Source: Kerstersia similis (GTDB taxonomy: Bacteria > Pseudomonadota > Gammaproteobacteria > Burkholderiales > Burkholderiaceae_B). Taken from it: a stretch of DNA of 45,663 nt. Positions 1 to 8,860 of the stretch are shown here, one piece after another. The position numbers and the translations under genes are program-made. Numbering within the stretch: the first letter of the stretch is position 1; each line of letters begins with the position of its first letter. Location of the stretch: positions 1 through 45,663 of the forward strand of contig NZ_CBCSIQ010000031.1 of NCBI RefSeq assembly GCF_965139615.1, written 5' to 3'. Below the pieces are notes generated by a model. The model saw nothing but the letters and a program-made list of their open reading frames with translations, was not told the DNA's origin and did not search any database.

Positions 1-33
1 CCCGAAACCCTGGCCAAAGCCTGAAGCCCCCCA

Positions 34-67
34 CCTGCCCTGTTGCCTGAACCCGCAACAGAGCAGG
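34..67 (+). terminator. Hairpin ahead of tRNA-Ser, possible terminator of an upstream gene
   Basis: CCTGC and TGTTGC (34-46) pair with GCAACA and GCAGG (55-67) around an 8-base loop, with a 2x2 internal mismatch. No T-run follows, so it would be a weak or Rho-assisted terminator. A TGA at 22-24 ends a short open frame that could be the tail of an upstream forward gene, but seven codons are too few to identify it. Confidence 0.3.
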
Positions 68-83
68 CAATCGGCGACAGCCC

Positions 84-112
84 TTGCCAAGCGAAAAAAC
101 TACCGATATAAT
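84..112 (+). promoter_or_regulatory. Sigma70-type promoter of tRNA-Ser
   Basis: TTGCCA at 84-89 and a perfect TATAAT at 107-112 are separated by 17 bases. The -10 box lies 56 bases before the mature tRNA 5' end, leaving room for a short leader removed by RNase P. This is near consensus for the housekeeping sigma factor, as expected for a stable RNA gene. Confidence 0.8.
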
Positions 113-168
113 CTTTTTCTTCTTCCACTACGGCGCTTTAATACATCAGCACCGTTGCGGTTACCTAA

Positions 169-258
169 GGACAGGTGGCAGAGTGGTCGAATGCGCCGGA
201 CTCGAAATCCGGTATACGTGCAAGCGTATCGTGAGTTCGAATCTCACCCTGTCCGCCA
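169..258 (+). tRNA. tRNA-Ser (anticodon CGA)
   Basis: A 90-nt class II tRNA with a long variable arm. The acceptor stem GGACAGG pairs with CCTGTCC; the discriminator is G255 and the CCA at 256-258 is encoded. The anticodon stem CCGGA/TCCGG encloses the loop CTCGAAA, giving anticodon CGA, which reads the serine codon UCG. The T arm contains TTCGAAT. It has its own promoter upstream and an intrinsic terminator downstream, so it is a single-gene transcription unit. Confidence 0.95.
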
Positions 259-283
259 AAGAATTCAAAGAGTTACAGTGATT

Positions 284-310
284 AAAGCCACCCGACGCGG
301 TGGCTTTTTT
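284..310 (+). terminator. Intrinsic terminator of tRNA-Ser
   Basis: GCCACC (287-292) and GGTGGC (299-304) form a hairpin with a 6-base loop, extended by A-T pairs and followed by a run of six T. It is placed 26 bases after the tRNA CCA end. Confidence 0.85.
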
Positions 311-360
311 GTTTTCCTGCTGGGGGAATTTTTAACCATTCCCCCAGCGTCTGCCTTGAA

Positions 361-741
361 TTACGCCTGCTTCCGTTCCTGCGCTGCCCTTTCCTCACGC
401 TCCAGGCGGGTGTCCTGCCAAGGCCAGTGGCCATTGATTTCGACACCAAGAGAAATGCTCAGGAAGGTACGCACCAGGACCAGGCCGGCAAGGATCAACA
501 AATCATCGAGCGTGGGCGCGATGACCAGCGAGTTCAGGATATCCGCAGCAACGAGAAACTCCAGCCCAAGCAGTATGCTTCGGCCAAGCGTGGAACGAAA
601 AGGATGGTAGGCCTTGCCATACCCGTCGCGCATCGCTTGCCTGAAAAATTGCCAGGTTGCCGCCGCAGATCCGATCAAGATGACCAGTGTGCCAGTAACT
701 TCCAGCAGCGATACCGACAGTTCATAAAAATGATTGAGCAT
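361..741 (-). CDS. DUF1622 family membrane protein
   Basis: A 126-residue inner-membrane protein of unknown function. Three hydrophobic segments are visible, at about residues 10-31, 56-75 and 80-96. The middle part carries the family-typical stretch LGRSILLGLEFLVAADI, and the protein ends in an aromatic GHWPWQ motif plus a charged tail rich in Glu and Arg. These match what I know of the DUF1622 family (small three-helix proteins, no assigned activity). It lies downstream of trmD on the same strand with a 224-base gap, so it is probably a separate unit. A GGGAA sequence precedes the ATG by about 7 bases. Function cannot be assigned. Confidence 0.8.
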   Translation of the reverse strand: MLNHFYELSVSLLEVTGTLVILIGSAAATWQFFRQAMRDGYGKAYHPFRSTLGRSILLGLEFLVAADILNSLVIAPTLDDLLILAGLVLVRTFLSISLGVEINGHWPWQDTRLEREERAAQERKQA

Positions 742-965
742 CTTGGGGTTCCCGATACGCCAAATGAGTCATTCAGACACAAAACATAGCAACAGCATGC
801 AGCACAGGCCAGTGTTCGAGACCGTGCTGCCAGGATGGCCGCGTTGTTCCCATGATTGTAGCGGCGGACGGCAAGGCTCAGCTTTCCGGACTGCGTCCGT
901 GCCGCATGCCAGCACCTCAAGGCATCACAACACCTGAGCACCCAGCCGGCCAGACACCAGGCCGC

Positions 966-1727
966 CTAACCCTGCAAGCCCAATAGAAGCTTCTCGTCCG
1001 CCTTGTCCAATCGTCCATCCCGCCGGGCCTGTTCAATCAGCTCGGGGCGCCGCGCCAAAGTCAGGCGCAATGATTGATCCCGACGCCAGCGGGCAATGCG
1101 CGCATGATGCCCGGACAACAGCGCTTCCGGAACTGCCTCACCATCATAGATTTCAGGACGGGTGTAGTGCGGGCTGTCCAGCAAACCATCCAGATTGACG
1201 TGAAAGGAGTCTTGCAAGGCAGACTGATCGTCATTAAGCACCCCTGGCAATAACCTAACGCAGGCATCCATCATAGGCAGCGCAGCCAATTCACCGCCCG
1301 ACAGGACAAAGTCCCCCAGCGACCACTCTTCGTCCACGCACCGATCAACAAAACGCTGATCCACGCCTTCATAGCGCCCACAAACCAGAATTTTTCCAGG
1401 GCCCGCGATCCACTGCGCCGCAGCAGACTGATCAAAACGTCGCCCTGTCGGCGACAAGAGTACGACCTGCCCACGTGGCTGCCCCAGACGCTCCCGATCC
1501 GCCTGAACGTCCCTCACCGCCGCTTCCAGCGGAGCTGCCATCATGACCATTCCCGGGCCACCCCCATACGGACGATCATCAACCGTTCGATGCACATCCT
1601 GAGTATAGTCACGCGGGTTCCAGGCATGAAATGACCACAAGCCCTGCGACAAGGCACGGCTGGTGACGCCATGCCCGGTGATGCCGGCGAAAATTTCAGG
1701 GAACAGGGTAATGGCGTCAAAACGCAT
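966..1727 (-). CDS. trmD: tRNA (guanine-N1)-methyltransferase TrmD
   Basis: Methylates G37 next to the anticodon of tRNAs that read CNN codons, using S-adenosylmethionine; this prevents +1 frameshifting and is essential in most bacteria. The protein is 253 residues (E. coli about 255). Visible family motifs are the N-terminal ITLFPEIF, the loop RPYGGGPGMVM, GRYEGVDQR, and the trefoil-knot SAM site GDFVLSGGEL. I chose the ATG at 1727 because MRFDAITLFPE aligns with the family N-terminus; an in-frame GTG three codons upstream has its AAGG only 3 bases away. It is the third gene of rpsP-rimM-trmD, but a 211-base gap with an intrinsic terminator separates it from rimM. rplS, the usual next gene, is absent here. 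Confidence 0.96.
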   Translation of the reverse strand: MRFDAITLFPEIFAGITGHGVTSRALSQGLWSFHAWNPRDYTQDVHRTVDDRPYGGGPGMVMMAAPLEAAVRDVQADRERLGQPRGQVVLLSPTGRRFDQSAAAQWIAGPGKILVCGRYEGVDQRFVDRCVDEEWSLGDFVLSGGELAALPMMDACVRLLPGVLNDDQSALQDSFHVNLDGLLDSPHYTRPEIYDGEAVPEALLSGHHARIARWRRDQSLRLTLARRPELIEQARRDGRLDKADEKLLLGLQG

Positions 1728-1824
1728 GGCAGGCACAAGCCTTCATCTAGCAGTACGAAAACAGCCGCAATACCCAATCAGGGCTTGCGCCATGGCGGGC
1801 CCGCACCGGCACACCATGAAATGC

Positions 1825-1849
1825 AAAAAAGCTGGCCTGAGCCAGCTTT
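1825..1849 (-). terminator. Intrinsic terminator between rimM and trmD
   Basis: Read on the reverse strand, AAAGCTGGC and GCCAGCTTT form a 9-bp stem with a TCAG loop followed by a T-run. The forward strand has no T-run, so it acts on reverse-strand transcription. It would stop or attenuate rpsP-rimM transcription before trmD. Confidence 0.8.
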
Positions 1850-1938
1850 CCGGAAAATACCACAACCTTCGGGATTGCAGCATCCGTGCAAGAACCATGC
1901 AGATCACATGCCTCGCACCAAGCCGCCCGAACCTCAGA

Positions 1939-2562
1939 TCAGAAGTCCAACGGCCAGTTCGTCACGATACGTCGCCCGGGTAGATCGACTTCCTGAAGAT
2001 GTGCCTCCACAAATGGCACCAAAGACGTTACAGGACGTTCTTTATCATCCAGCAAATCTACCCACAAGCCATCCTGTTCCTGCTGGCGACGCACCGACAG
2101 CACGGCATGCGCACCATTATCGGAAACATCGGCCACCACGCCCATGACAGCTTGGACACCCGCATCATCCAGCCCCCACACTCGGCAACCCATCAGGTCA
2201 ACCCAGTAATATTCCCCTTCATCAGTTTCCGGGAAATCACTGCGAGCGACCATGACCAGCATGCCCTTGAGCGCTTCGGCTTCATCGCGATCCGCAATGC
2301 CATCCAGCGCGCCGACAACCGTGGCACCCTGGGTTCGGGATAGCTTGACCTTCCAGGACCGTGCATCTTGCATCACGGCACCGGAAGCACGCGAAAACGG
2401 AACCAACCACCAACGCTTGGCAGTCAACAAAGCTTCCGAACGCGCAGAATGGGGCTGGATCTTGACCCAGCCCCTCAGGCCATAGGCAGAGACGATGCGG
2501 CCCAGCTCAACCAGATTATCTGGCGCACTGGCGCCAGCTTGGCTGTGCGGCGCTTCAGTCAT
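1939..2562 (-). CDS. rimM: Ribosome maturation factor RimM
   Basis: Assembly factor of the 30S subunit that binds ribosomal protein S19 and helps form the head domain. The protein is 207 residues, slightly longer than E. coli RimM (182) because of an extra N-terminal tail of about 16 residues rich in Ala, Ser and Gln. The N-terminal RimM domain begins at LVELGRIVSAYGLRGWVKI. The C-terminal PRC-barrel domain starts near GEYYWVDLMGCRVWG and runs to the VDLPGRRIVTNWP end. It starts only 3 bases after the rpsP stop codon, so the two are co-transcribed and probably translationally coupled. An intrinsic terminator lies about 90 bases after its stop. Confidence 0.96.
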   Translation of the reverse strand: MTEAPHSQAGASAPDNLVELGRIVSAYGLRGWVKIQPHSARSEALLTAKRWWLVPFSRASGAVMQDARSWKVKLSRTQGATVVGALDGIADRDEAEALKGMLVMVARSDFPETDEGEYYWVDLMGCRVWGLDDAGVQAVMGVVADVSDNGAHAVLSVRRQQEQDGLWVDLLDDKERPVTSLVPFVEAHLQEVDLPGRRIVTNWPLDF

Positions 2563-2565
2563 TGA

Positions 2566-2826
2566 TTAGGCCGCAGCCGAAACCTTGGCCGAGTATTCCT
2601 TGACCAGACGAGCAACAACAGGCGACAGCTGGGCGCCGTTGCTGGTCCAGTATTGCACGCGCTCCAGCGACAGGCGCAGGCCTTCTTCGCCTTCACGGGC
2701 GACGGGGTTGTAGAAACCCACGCGCTCGACGAAGCGGCCGTCACGACGATTGCGCGAGTCAGCAGCAACCACGTTGTAGAAAGGACGTTTTTTGGAGCCA
2801 CCACGGGCCAGACGAATCACCACCAT
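2566..2826 (-). CDS. rpsP: 30S ribosomal protein S16
   Basis: An 86-residue structural protein of the small subunit body, binding 16S rRNA. The N-terminus MVVIRLARGGSKKRPFYNVV is the S16 signature, followed by RDGRFVERVGFYNP, both typical of the family; the length is normal. It is the first gene of the rpsP-rimM(-trmD) cluster. A promoter with a TATACT -10 box lies about 40 bases upstream of the ATG, and AAGGA precedes the start by about 10 bases. Confidence 0.97.
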   Translation of the reverse strand: MVVIRLARGGSKKRPFYNVVAADSRNRRDGRFVERVGFYNPVAREGEEGLRLSLERVQYWTSNGAQLSPVVARLVKEYSAKVSAAA

Positions 2827-2864
2827 GAGGGCAGTTCCTTGAAAAAGTTTATGAAAAGCTCTTT

Positions 2865-2893
2865 AGTATAAAGCAAAAATAGCAGACCAGGAA
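2865..2893 (-). promoter_or_regulatory. Promoter of rpsP-rimM
   Basis: On the reverse strand a TATACT -10 box (2865-2870) sits 17 bases after a weak -35 candidate TTCCTG (2888-2893). The AT-rich discriminator and leader fit a ribosomal-protein promoter. The -10 is convincing, the -35 less so. Confidence 0.55.
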
Positions 2894-3023
2894 GCAAGCA
2901 GGCAATCGGACGCTGTCGTCATTCATGCTTCCAGCCAGCTATTGGCGTACTGCTGCAACCGCCGCCGCACACCGCTCGCATAGGTCTTGCGCCATAGCGG
3001 GCGGCGGCGGCGCTGAAACACAT

Positions 3024-6000
3024 CTACTTCAGCCAGACCCGCGCATTGCGGAAGAAACGCAGCCAGGGAGAATAATCCCCGCCTTGATCGGCCGGGCCCC
3101 AGCCTTCCGGTGCCCAGGACATCATCGCATTGCGTGTCACGCGCTCCGGGTGCGGCATCATGACAGTGAAGCGGCCATCGGCCGTCGTCACTGCCGTCAA
3201 CCCTTCCGGACTGCCGTTGGGGTTGTAGGGGTACACCTCCGTCGCGGCGCCACGGTGATCCACAAAACGGGCAGCCGCCAAAACACGCGACTGATCGCCT
3301 TGCAGCGAGAAGTCCGCATAGCCTTCACCATGCGCAACGGCCACCGGAATGCGTGCACCTTCCATCCCGCTGAAGAACAAGGATGGCGACCCCTGCACTT
3401 CCACCATGGATAACCGTGCTTCGTATTTCTCGGACTGGTTGCGGGTAAAGCGCGGCCAGTTCTCCGCCCCCGGAATCATGGAGGCCAGGGCCGCCATCAT
3501 CTGGCAACCATTGCAAACCCCCAGGCCGAAAGTATCGGGACGGGCGAAATACTCTGCGAACTGTTGCGCGAGCTTGTCATTGAGCTGAATGGTACGTGCC
3601 CAGCCCTCACCCGCGCCCAGCACATCACCGTAGCTGAAGCCGCCTACCGCCACCAGACCTTGCATGGACGCCAACGAGGCCCGACCAGAAAGCAGGTCTG
3701 TCATGTGCACATCGACTGCCTCGAAACCCGATTTGTCGAAAGCCCAGGCCATTTCAATATGGCTGTTGCAACCCTGCTCACGCAGAATCGCCACTCGCGG
3801 ACGCACGCCGGTTGCGATATACGGCGCAGCAACATCCTCTTGAGGATCGAAATCCACGCGCGGCGTCATGCCGGGATCAGATACATCCAGCCAGGTGTCG
3901 TATTCCGCCTGTGCCGATGCCGGATTGTCACGACGCGAGGCGATGCGCCACGACACCTCGCTCCAGACACGGCCCAACTCTGCGCGCGGGCGGTTCCAGA
4001 TGCGATGACCATCACGGTAGAACTCGACTTCATCCGTTTTATTGGGCGCACCGATAACATGCGTATGCACCGACAGGCCCGCACCACGGAACACCTGCAG
4101 CACGGCATCACGCTCTTCGGCACGCACCTGGATGACCGCCCCCGCCTCTTCCGCAAACAAGGCCTTCAGGGTGGCTTCATCACGTTGCACCGACACCTGC
4201 TCGGCACGAATCTTATAGTCGCCCCAATCCGCCACGCTGGCGTCGAAGGTCAGCATGTCGAGATTGATGGAGACACCGGTATGCCCGGCAAAAGCCATTT
4301 CGCATACCGTTGCGTACAGGCCGCCATCGGAACGATCGTGATAGGCCAGGATGCTGCCGGCTTCAGCCAATGCACGGATCGCGGCGAAGAAAGCGCGCAG
4401 CGACTCGGCATCATCAATATCGGGCACGGCTTCGCCGACCTGATTGAATGCCTGCGCCAAAATGGAGGCGCCCAAGCGATGCTTGCCCTGCCCCAGGTCC
4501 ACCAGGATAAGAACCGTATCACCCATGTCAGTCCGCAGCTGCGGCGTCAGGCTGTTGCGCACATCGGCTACCGGCGCAAACGCCGTGACAATGAGCGACA
4601 CTGGCGACACGACTTCACGGCGCTCACCTGCCTCTTCCCAGGCGGTCTTCATGGACAGTGAATCCTTGCCGACCGGAATGGATAATCCCACCTGCTGGCA
4701 CAGTTCGCTGACGGCAGAAACCGTGTCGAACAATGCAGCATCCTGCCCCGCGGAACCGCAGGCAGCCATCCAGTTGGCAGACAGCTTGATGTCCTCCAGA
4801 CGAGCCACATCCGCAGCAGCCAGGTTGGTCAGCGCTTCCGCGACCGCCATGCGGCCCGACGCCGGAGCATCGAGCACAGCCAGAGGCGTACGCTCCCCCA
4901 TGGCCATGGCTTCACCACGGAAGCCGTCGTGATCCGCCAGCGTGACAGCGCAATCTGCAACCGGAACCTGCCAGGGCCCGACCATCTGGTCGCGGCTGGA
5001 AAGCCCGCCCACGGTACGGTCACCGATGGTGATCAGGAAGCTCTTGTTCGCGACGGTCGGATGACGCAGCACGCGCTCGGCAGCGTCATCCAGGGAAATC
5101 AACGTCAGGTCCAGCGCACCGCCTTGCGAGGCGCGATGCTGGACATCGCGCAGCATGCGCGGCGGTTTGCCCAGGATGACATCCATCGGCACATCCACCG
5201 GATGCGGTTGCGCCGACGGTGCCGCCATCACTGCTTCCGGCAGAGGCGGCAACACGGCAAACAGCTCGGCGTCCGCACCACGTGCGCCATCCACCACTTT
5301 CAGGCGGCGCTCTTCCGTGGTAATGCCGACCACGGCATAGGGGCAGCGCTCGCGGCGCGCCAGTGCATCGAACCGTTCCAGGTCCTGCGGCTGAATCGCC
5401 AGCACATAGCGTTCCTGGGATTCATTGCTCCAGATTTCCGCGGGCGACATGCCGGATTCTTCCACCGGAACACGGCGCAGATCAAAGATAGCGCCCCGGC
5501 CCGCGTCGTTGACCAACTCAGGAAACGCGTTGGACAGGCCACCTGCCCCGACATCGTGAATAGCCAGAATGGGATTGTTGGCCCCCTGACGCCAGCAGGC
5601 GTCGATGACTTCCTGCGCCCGGCGCTCGATTTCAGGGTTACCGCGCTGCACGGAATCAAAGTCCAGTTCGGCGCTGTTGGCCCCGACACCCATGCTGGAC
5701 GCCGCGCCGCCCCCCATGCCGATACGCAAGCCAGGCCCACCCAGCTGAATCAGCAGCGCACCTGGCGGAATACCCAGCTTATGCGTCTGGTCGCCATCTA
5801 TGCTGCCCAGACCACCGGCGATCATGATGGGCTTGTGATACCCCCAGCGGCCATCCGCCGTGGTCTGTTCATAGGTACGGAAATAGCCCAGCAAATTGGG
5901 ACGACCGAACTCGTTATTGAACGCCGCGCCACCCAAGGGGCCTTCGATCATGATGTCCAGCGGTGAGGCAATGCGATCCGGCAGGCCGTGATGATCATTT

Positions 6001-7097
6001 TCCCAAGGCTGTACGGCATCATCGAAACGCAGGTGTGACACGGTGAAGCCCGTCAGGCCTGCCTTCGGCTTGGAACCGCGACCCGTAGCGCCTTCATCGC
6101 GGATTTCGCCCCCCGCACCGGTGGACGCCCCCGGGAACGGCGCAATCGCCGTCGGGTGATTATGCGTTTCCACCTTCATCAAGGTATGAACCGTGGCTTC
6201 GCGACGGCCATAAGTGCGCTCGCCCAGCTCAGCCTGCGCCCCCGGATAAAACCGCTGCGCCGTGCCGCCTTCCATGATGGCCGCGTTGTCCGAATATGCC
6301 ACGATGGTGCCCAGCGGCTGTGCCGCATGCGTGGCGCGAATCATGCCAAACAGTGTTTGTTCGCGCGCCTGGCCGTCGATCACCCAGCTGGCATTGAAAA
6401 TTTTATGCCGGCAGTGCTCGCTGTTTGCCTGCGCGAACATCATCAATTCGACATCAGTGGGATCACGCCCAAGATCGCCGAACGATTGCAGCAGATAGTC
6501 GATTTCATCATCAGACAGTGCCAGACCCAATTCGGTATTGGCACGCTCCAGTGCTGCCCGGCCCTGCTCCAGCACCGGCACGGTTGCCAGCGGCTTGCCT
6601 TGCAATTCGGCAAACAACGCGCTGCCATCAAAAGCAGCATCAACCACCGTTTCGGTCATGCGGTCATGCAGGCAGGCGGCCACCTGCGCCAGTTGCTGCG
6701 CATCCAGTTTGCGCGTGCCCAACAGGCCACGCTGCAGTGTCAGCAGATAACGTACGCCGCGTTCAACCCGGCGCACACTCTGCAGGCCACAGTTCTGCAG
6801 AATATCGGTCGCCTTGCTGGCCCAGGGGGAAATCGTGCCCAGGCGCGGAATCGTGCGCAAAACCAGAACGTCCTTTCCGGCTTCCGTGCCGCCGACCGGC
6901 TTTCCACCGTTCAACGCCAAGGCCAGCCGCTCACGGCCGGTCTCATCCAGCGGCGTTTCCGCCCAGGCAAAATGTTCGTAATACGCGGCGACATCGGCCA
7001 CGGGCAATCCCGCCTGGTGCAGTTGAGCAAGCAGGCGCTCGCGACGGAATGCGGACAGGGCGGAGGAACCGGGAATAATAAGAAGCGATGAGGACAC
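3024..7097 (-). CDS. purL: Phosphoribosylformylglycinamidine synthase (large single-chain type)
   Basis: Catalyses the fourth step of purine synthesis: FGAR + ATP + glutamine to FGAM. This is the large fused proteobacterial form (1357 residues with this start; E. coli about 1295), combining the PurS-like N-terminal domain, two AIR-synthase-type halves and a C-terminal class I glutaminase. Visible features: PGSSALSAFRRERLL at the N-terminus, KVETHNHPTAIAPFPGASTG, GGLGSIDGDQ, the glutaminase nucleophile in GVCNGCQMM (about Cys1195) and MPHPERV (about His1316). I chose the GTG at 7097 because it gives eight residues before PGSSALSAF, as in relatives. The frame stays open to an upstream ATG (7145) and to 7286, but that part has no family likeness. 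No good Shine-Dalgarno site is seen at the GTG, so the start is uncertain. Confidence 0.95.
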   Translation of the reverse strand: MSSSLLIIPGSSALSAFRRERLLAQLHQAGLPVADVAAYYEHFAWAETPLDETGRERLALALNGGKPVGGTEAGKDVLVLRTIPRLGTISPWASKATDILQNCGLQSVRRVERGVRYLLTLQRGLLGTRKLDAQQLAQVAACLHDRMTETVVDAAFDGSALFAELQGKPLATVPVLEQGRAALERANTELGLALSDDEIDYLLQSFGDLGRDPTDVELMMFAQANSEHCRHKIFNASWVIDGQAREQTLFGMIRATHAAQPLGTIVAYSDNAAIMEGGTAQRFYPGAQAELGERTYGRREATVHTLMKVETHNHPTAIAPFPGASTGAGGEIRDEGATGRGSKPKAGLTGFTVSHLRFDDAVQPWENDHHGLPDRIASPLDIMIEGPLGGAAFNNEFGRPNLLGYFRTYEQTTADGRWGYHKPIMIAGGLGSIDGDQTHKLGIPPGALLIQLGGPGLRIGMGGGAASSMGVGANSAELDFDSVQRGNPEIERRAQEVIDACWRQGANNPILAIHDVGAGGLSNAFPELVNDAGRGAIFDLRRVPVEESGMSPAEIWSNESQERYVLAIQPQDLERFDALARRERCPYAVVGITTEERRLKVVDGARGADAELFAVLPPLPEAVMAAPSAQPHPVDVPMDVILGKPPRMLRDVQHRASQGGALDLTLISLDDAAERVLRHPTVANKSFLITIGDRTVGGLSSRDQMVGPWQVPVADCAVTLADHDGFRGEAMAMGERTPLAVLDAPASGRMAVAEALTNLAAADVARLEDIKLSANWMAACGSAGQDAALFDTVSAVSELCQQVGLSIPVGKDSLSMKTAWEEAGERREVVSPVSLIVTAFAPVADVRNSLTPQLRTDMGDTVLILVDLGQGKHRLGASILAQAFNQVGEAVPDIDDAESLRAFFAAIRALAEAGSILAYHDRSDGGLYATVCEMAFAGHTGVSINLDMLTFDASVADWGDYKIRAEQVSVQRDEATLKALFAEEAGAVIQVRAEERDAVLQVFRGAGLSVHTHVIGAPNKTDEVEFYRDGHRIWNRPRAELGRVWSEVSWRIASRRDNPASAQAEYDTWLDVSDPGMTPRVDFDPQEDVAAPYIATGVRPRVAILREQGCNSHIEMAWAFDKSGFEAVDVHMTDLLSGRASLASMQGLVAVGGFSYGDVLGAGEGWARTIQLNDKLAQQFAEYFARPDTFGLGVCNGCQMMAALASMIPGAENWPRFTRNQSEKYEARLSMVEVQGSPSLFFSGMEGARIPVAVAHGEGYADFSLQGDQSRVLAAARFVDHRGAATEVYPYNPNGSPEGLTAVTTADGRFTVMMPHPERVTRNAMMSWAPEGWGPADQGGDYSPWLRFFRNARVWLK

Positions 7098-7318
7098 GGG
7101 GAAGTACGCGCTCGGGCAAAAGAAGGAGGGAACGGCCGGACCCATGCAGGCCCAGGATAGCCAGCCTGCCGGCCGTGGGCGCAATGCCCATCCATGCCGC
7201 CAGGCCAGATGAATCAAGTTTTGGATTTTAACCCAGTGTCCCGCCTGGATATCACCCAGCGCCAGGAACCGGGACAGAAACGCCACGCCAGGGTACGCGC
7301 ATCATGCGGCACCCGCCT

Positions 7319-7870
7319 TTACTCCGGGTAGGAAACCTCGACAATATCCAGCTCCTGAATCCCGCCCGGTGTGCGCAACACCACGGTATCGCCTTCGCGA
7401 GCCTTGATCAGCGCACGGGCGACGGGAGAAATCCAGCTGATGCGGCCTGCCAGCGGTTCAGCCTCGTCAACGCCGACAATCGTGACAGTCTGGCTATCAC
7501 CGTCCTGATTTTCATAAGTTACTGTCGCGCCGAAAAAAACCTGGTCACGATTCGGCTGTAACGCCGGATCGACCACTTCGGCAATTTCCAGGCGTTTGGT
7601 CAGAAAACGCATGCGCCGGTCGATTTCACGCAAGCGCTTCTTGCCATAGAGATAATCCCCGTTTTCCGATCGGTCGCCATTGGAAGCCGCCCAGGACACA
7701 ATGGAGACGATTTCCGGCCGCTCCACCGTCATCAGGTGCGCCAGCTCATCACGCATTGCCTGAAAACCTTGCGGCGTCATGTAATTGCGCGAGCCAGACG
7801 GCAAGGCCTGCGCGTCGGGCAGTTCATCATCCTCGTCCCGATCCGTTTCCTTGACGAATGCCTTGTTCAT
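7319..7870 (-). CDS. greB: Transcription elongation factor GreB
   Basis: Binds the secondary channel of RNA polymerase and stimulates cleavage of backtracked RNA, rescuing arrested complexes. The protein is 183 residues. After a 28-residue acidic N-terminal tail comes the Gre coiled coil, starting YMTPQGFQAMRDELAHL, with the acidic tip region SNGDRSENGDYLYGKKRLREID that is typical of GreB. The C-terminal FKBP-like domain follows (VFFGATVTYENQDG to SYPE). AAGG lies 6 bases before the ATG. It is 96 bases downstream of the PHP phosphatase gene on the same strand and may share its transcript. GreA and GreB are close; the YLYGKKRLREIDRRMRFL stretch favours GreB. Confidence 0.93.
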   Translation of the reverse strand: MNKAFVKETDRDEDDELPDAQALPSGSRNYMTPQGFQAMRDELAHLMTVERPEIVSIVSWAASNGDRSENGDYLYGKKRLREIDRRMRFLTKRLEIAEVVDPALQPNRDQVFFGATVTYENQDGDSQTVTIVGVDEAEPLAGRISWISPVARALIKAREGDTVVLRTPGGIQELDIVEVSYPE

Positions 7871-7966
7871 TTCCTACCTTTTTATTATTGATGAAGATGC
7901 AACCAGCCTGCATGTGACCAGGCAAAAAACCCGCCTGTTCCGCCCCGGCCATCCAACAGCCCTGGA

Positions 7967-8860
7967 TCAGAACCAATCACGCCATACCGGCGTCAAACTC
8001 GCCGGCAAGGGCGGCAGGCTTCCAAGATCCGCGCGGCTTTCCGTAGTGCTGTGAAAATCCGAGCCGCAGGAAGCGCGAAAACCGTAATAGCGTGCCACGG
8101 CCTCATACTCCGCGTACTGCTCAGGCCGATGGCTGCCGGTGACCACTTCAATGGCAGCACCGCCAAGATCGCGGAATGTCGAAAACAATCCGTCAAACTG
8201 CACCGGGGTATAGCGATAACGCCCAGGATGAGCAATCACTGCCACGCCACCAGCCGACAAGATCCAGGAAACCGCATCTTCCAGCGTCGCCCATTTCATG
8301 GGAACCTGCGCAGGGCCGCCATCACGTAAATACAGGTCAAAGGCTTCCTGCACATTCGAGACATGCCCCGACTGCCAAAGGTAGCGGGCGAAGTGCGTGC
8401 GGCTCAAAAGGTTTTCATTGCCCGCCAGGGCCAGCGCTCCCTCATAAGTGCCTGCGATGCCCAGTTCCGCGAAACGCCTGCCGATACGCTCGGCACGCTC
8501 GCTGCGATCACGCCGGATGGCCTCAAGCCCACGCACGATGACAGGATGCTCGCGATCAAAGCCCAGGCCAACAATATGAACGGTATGCCCCGCCCAGGTA
8601 ACTGAAATTTCCACGCCGTTCACAAAACACATGCCAAGCGCCAGCGCTTCGCTTTCTGCCTCTGCCAAACCACTCAGCTCATCATGATCCGTGAGCGACC
8701 AGACACGCACACCATTGGCCGCAGCACGGCGCGCAACCATGGCGGGCGCCAGCGCGCCGTCCGATGCCAACGAATGGCAATGCAGGTCGAAACACAAGCC
8801 ACCCTCCCGGGGCAGCTGAAAACCTGATGGCACGATGCCTGAAGGTCGGTCTTTATTCAT
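7967..8860 (-). CDS. PHP-domain phosphatase (3',5'-nucleoside bisphosphate phosphatase type)
   Basis: A cytoplasmic metal-dependent phosphoesterase of the PHP superfamily, closest to the YciV/TrpH/RnnA group. Members remove the 3' phosphate from pAp and degrade short 5'-phosphorylated RNAs. PHP metal-binding motifs are all visible: DLHCHSLASDG, LTDHDELSG, GVEIS, IAHPGRY and GSDFHS. The 297-residue length is normal. I chose the ATG at 8860 because it forms an ATGA overlap with the stop codon of the upstream hydrolase gene, a common translational coupling arrangement; an in-frame ATG three codons upstream is the alternative. The substrate is inferred from the family. Confidence 0.88.
   Translation of the reverse strand: MNKDRPSGIVPSGFQLPREGGLCFDLHCHSLASDGALAPAMVARRAAANGVRVWSLTDHDELSGLAEAESEALALGMCFVNGVEISVTWAGHTVHIVGLGFDREHPVIVRGLEAIRRDRSERAERIGRRFAELGIAGTYEGALALAGNENLLSRTHFARYLWQSGHVSNVQEAFDLYLRDGGPAQVPMKWATLEDAVSWILSAGGVAVIAHPGRYRYTPVQFDGLFSTFRDLGGAAIEVVTGSHRPEQYAEYEAVARYYGFRASCGSDFHSTTESRADLGSLPPLPASLTPVWRDWF

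Noticed and set aside
1..24. Short forward open frame ending at TGA 22-24
   Set aside because: Seven codons cannot be identified; it may be the tail of an upstream gene but is unsupported.
3564..4661. Long forward open frames (also 25566-27593, 26840-28342 and 28212-30038) opposite purL and the isc genes
   Set aside because: They are antisense shadows caused by high GC; no ribosome binding sites or family motifs.
7098..7286. 63-residue N-terminal extension of purL
   Set aside because: No likeness to PurL; the family N-terminus begins a few residues before PGSSALSAF, at the GTG 7097.
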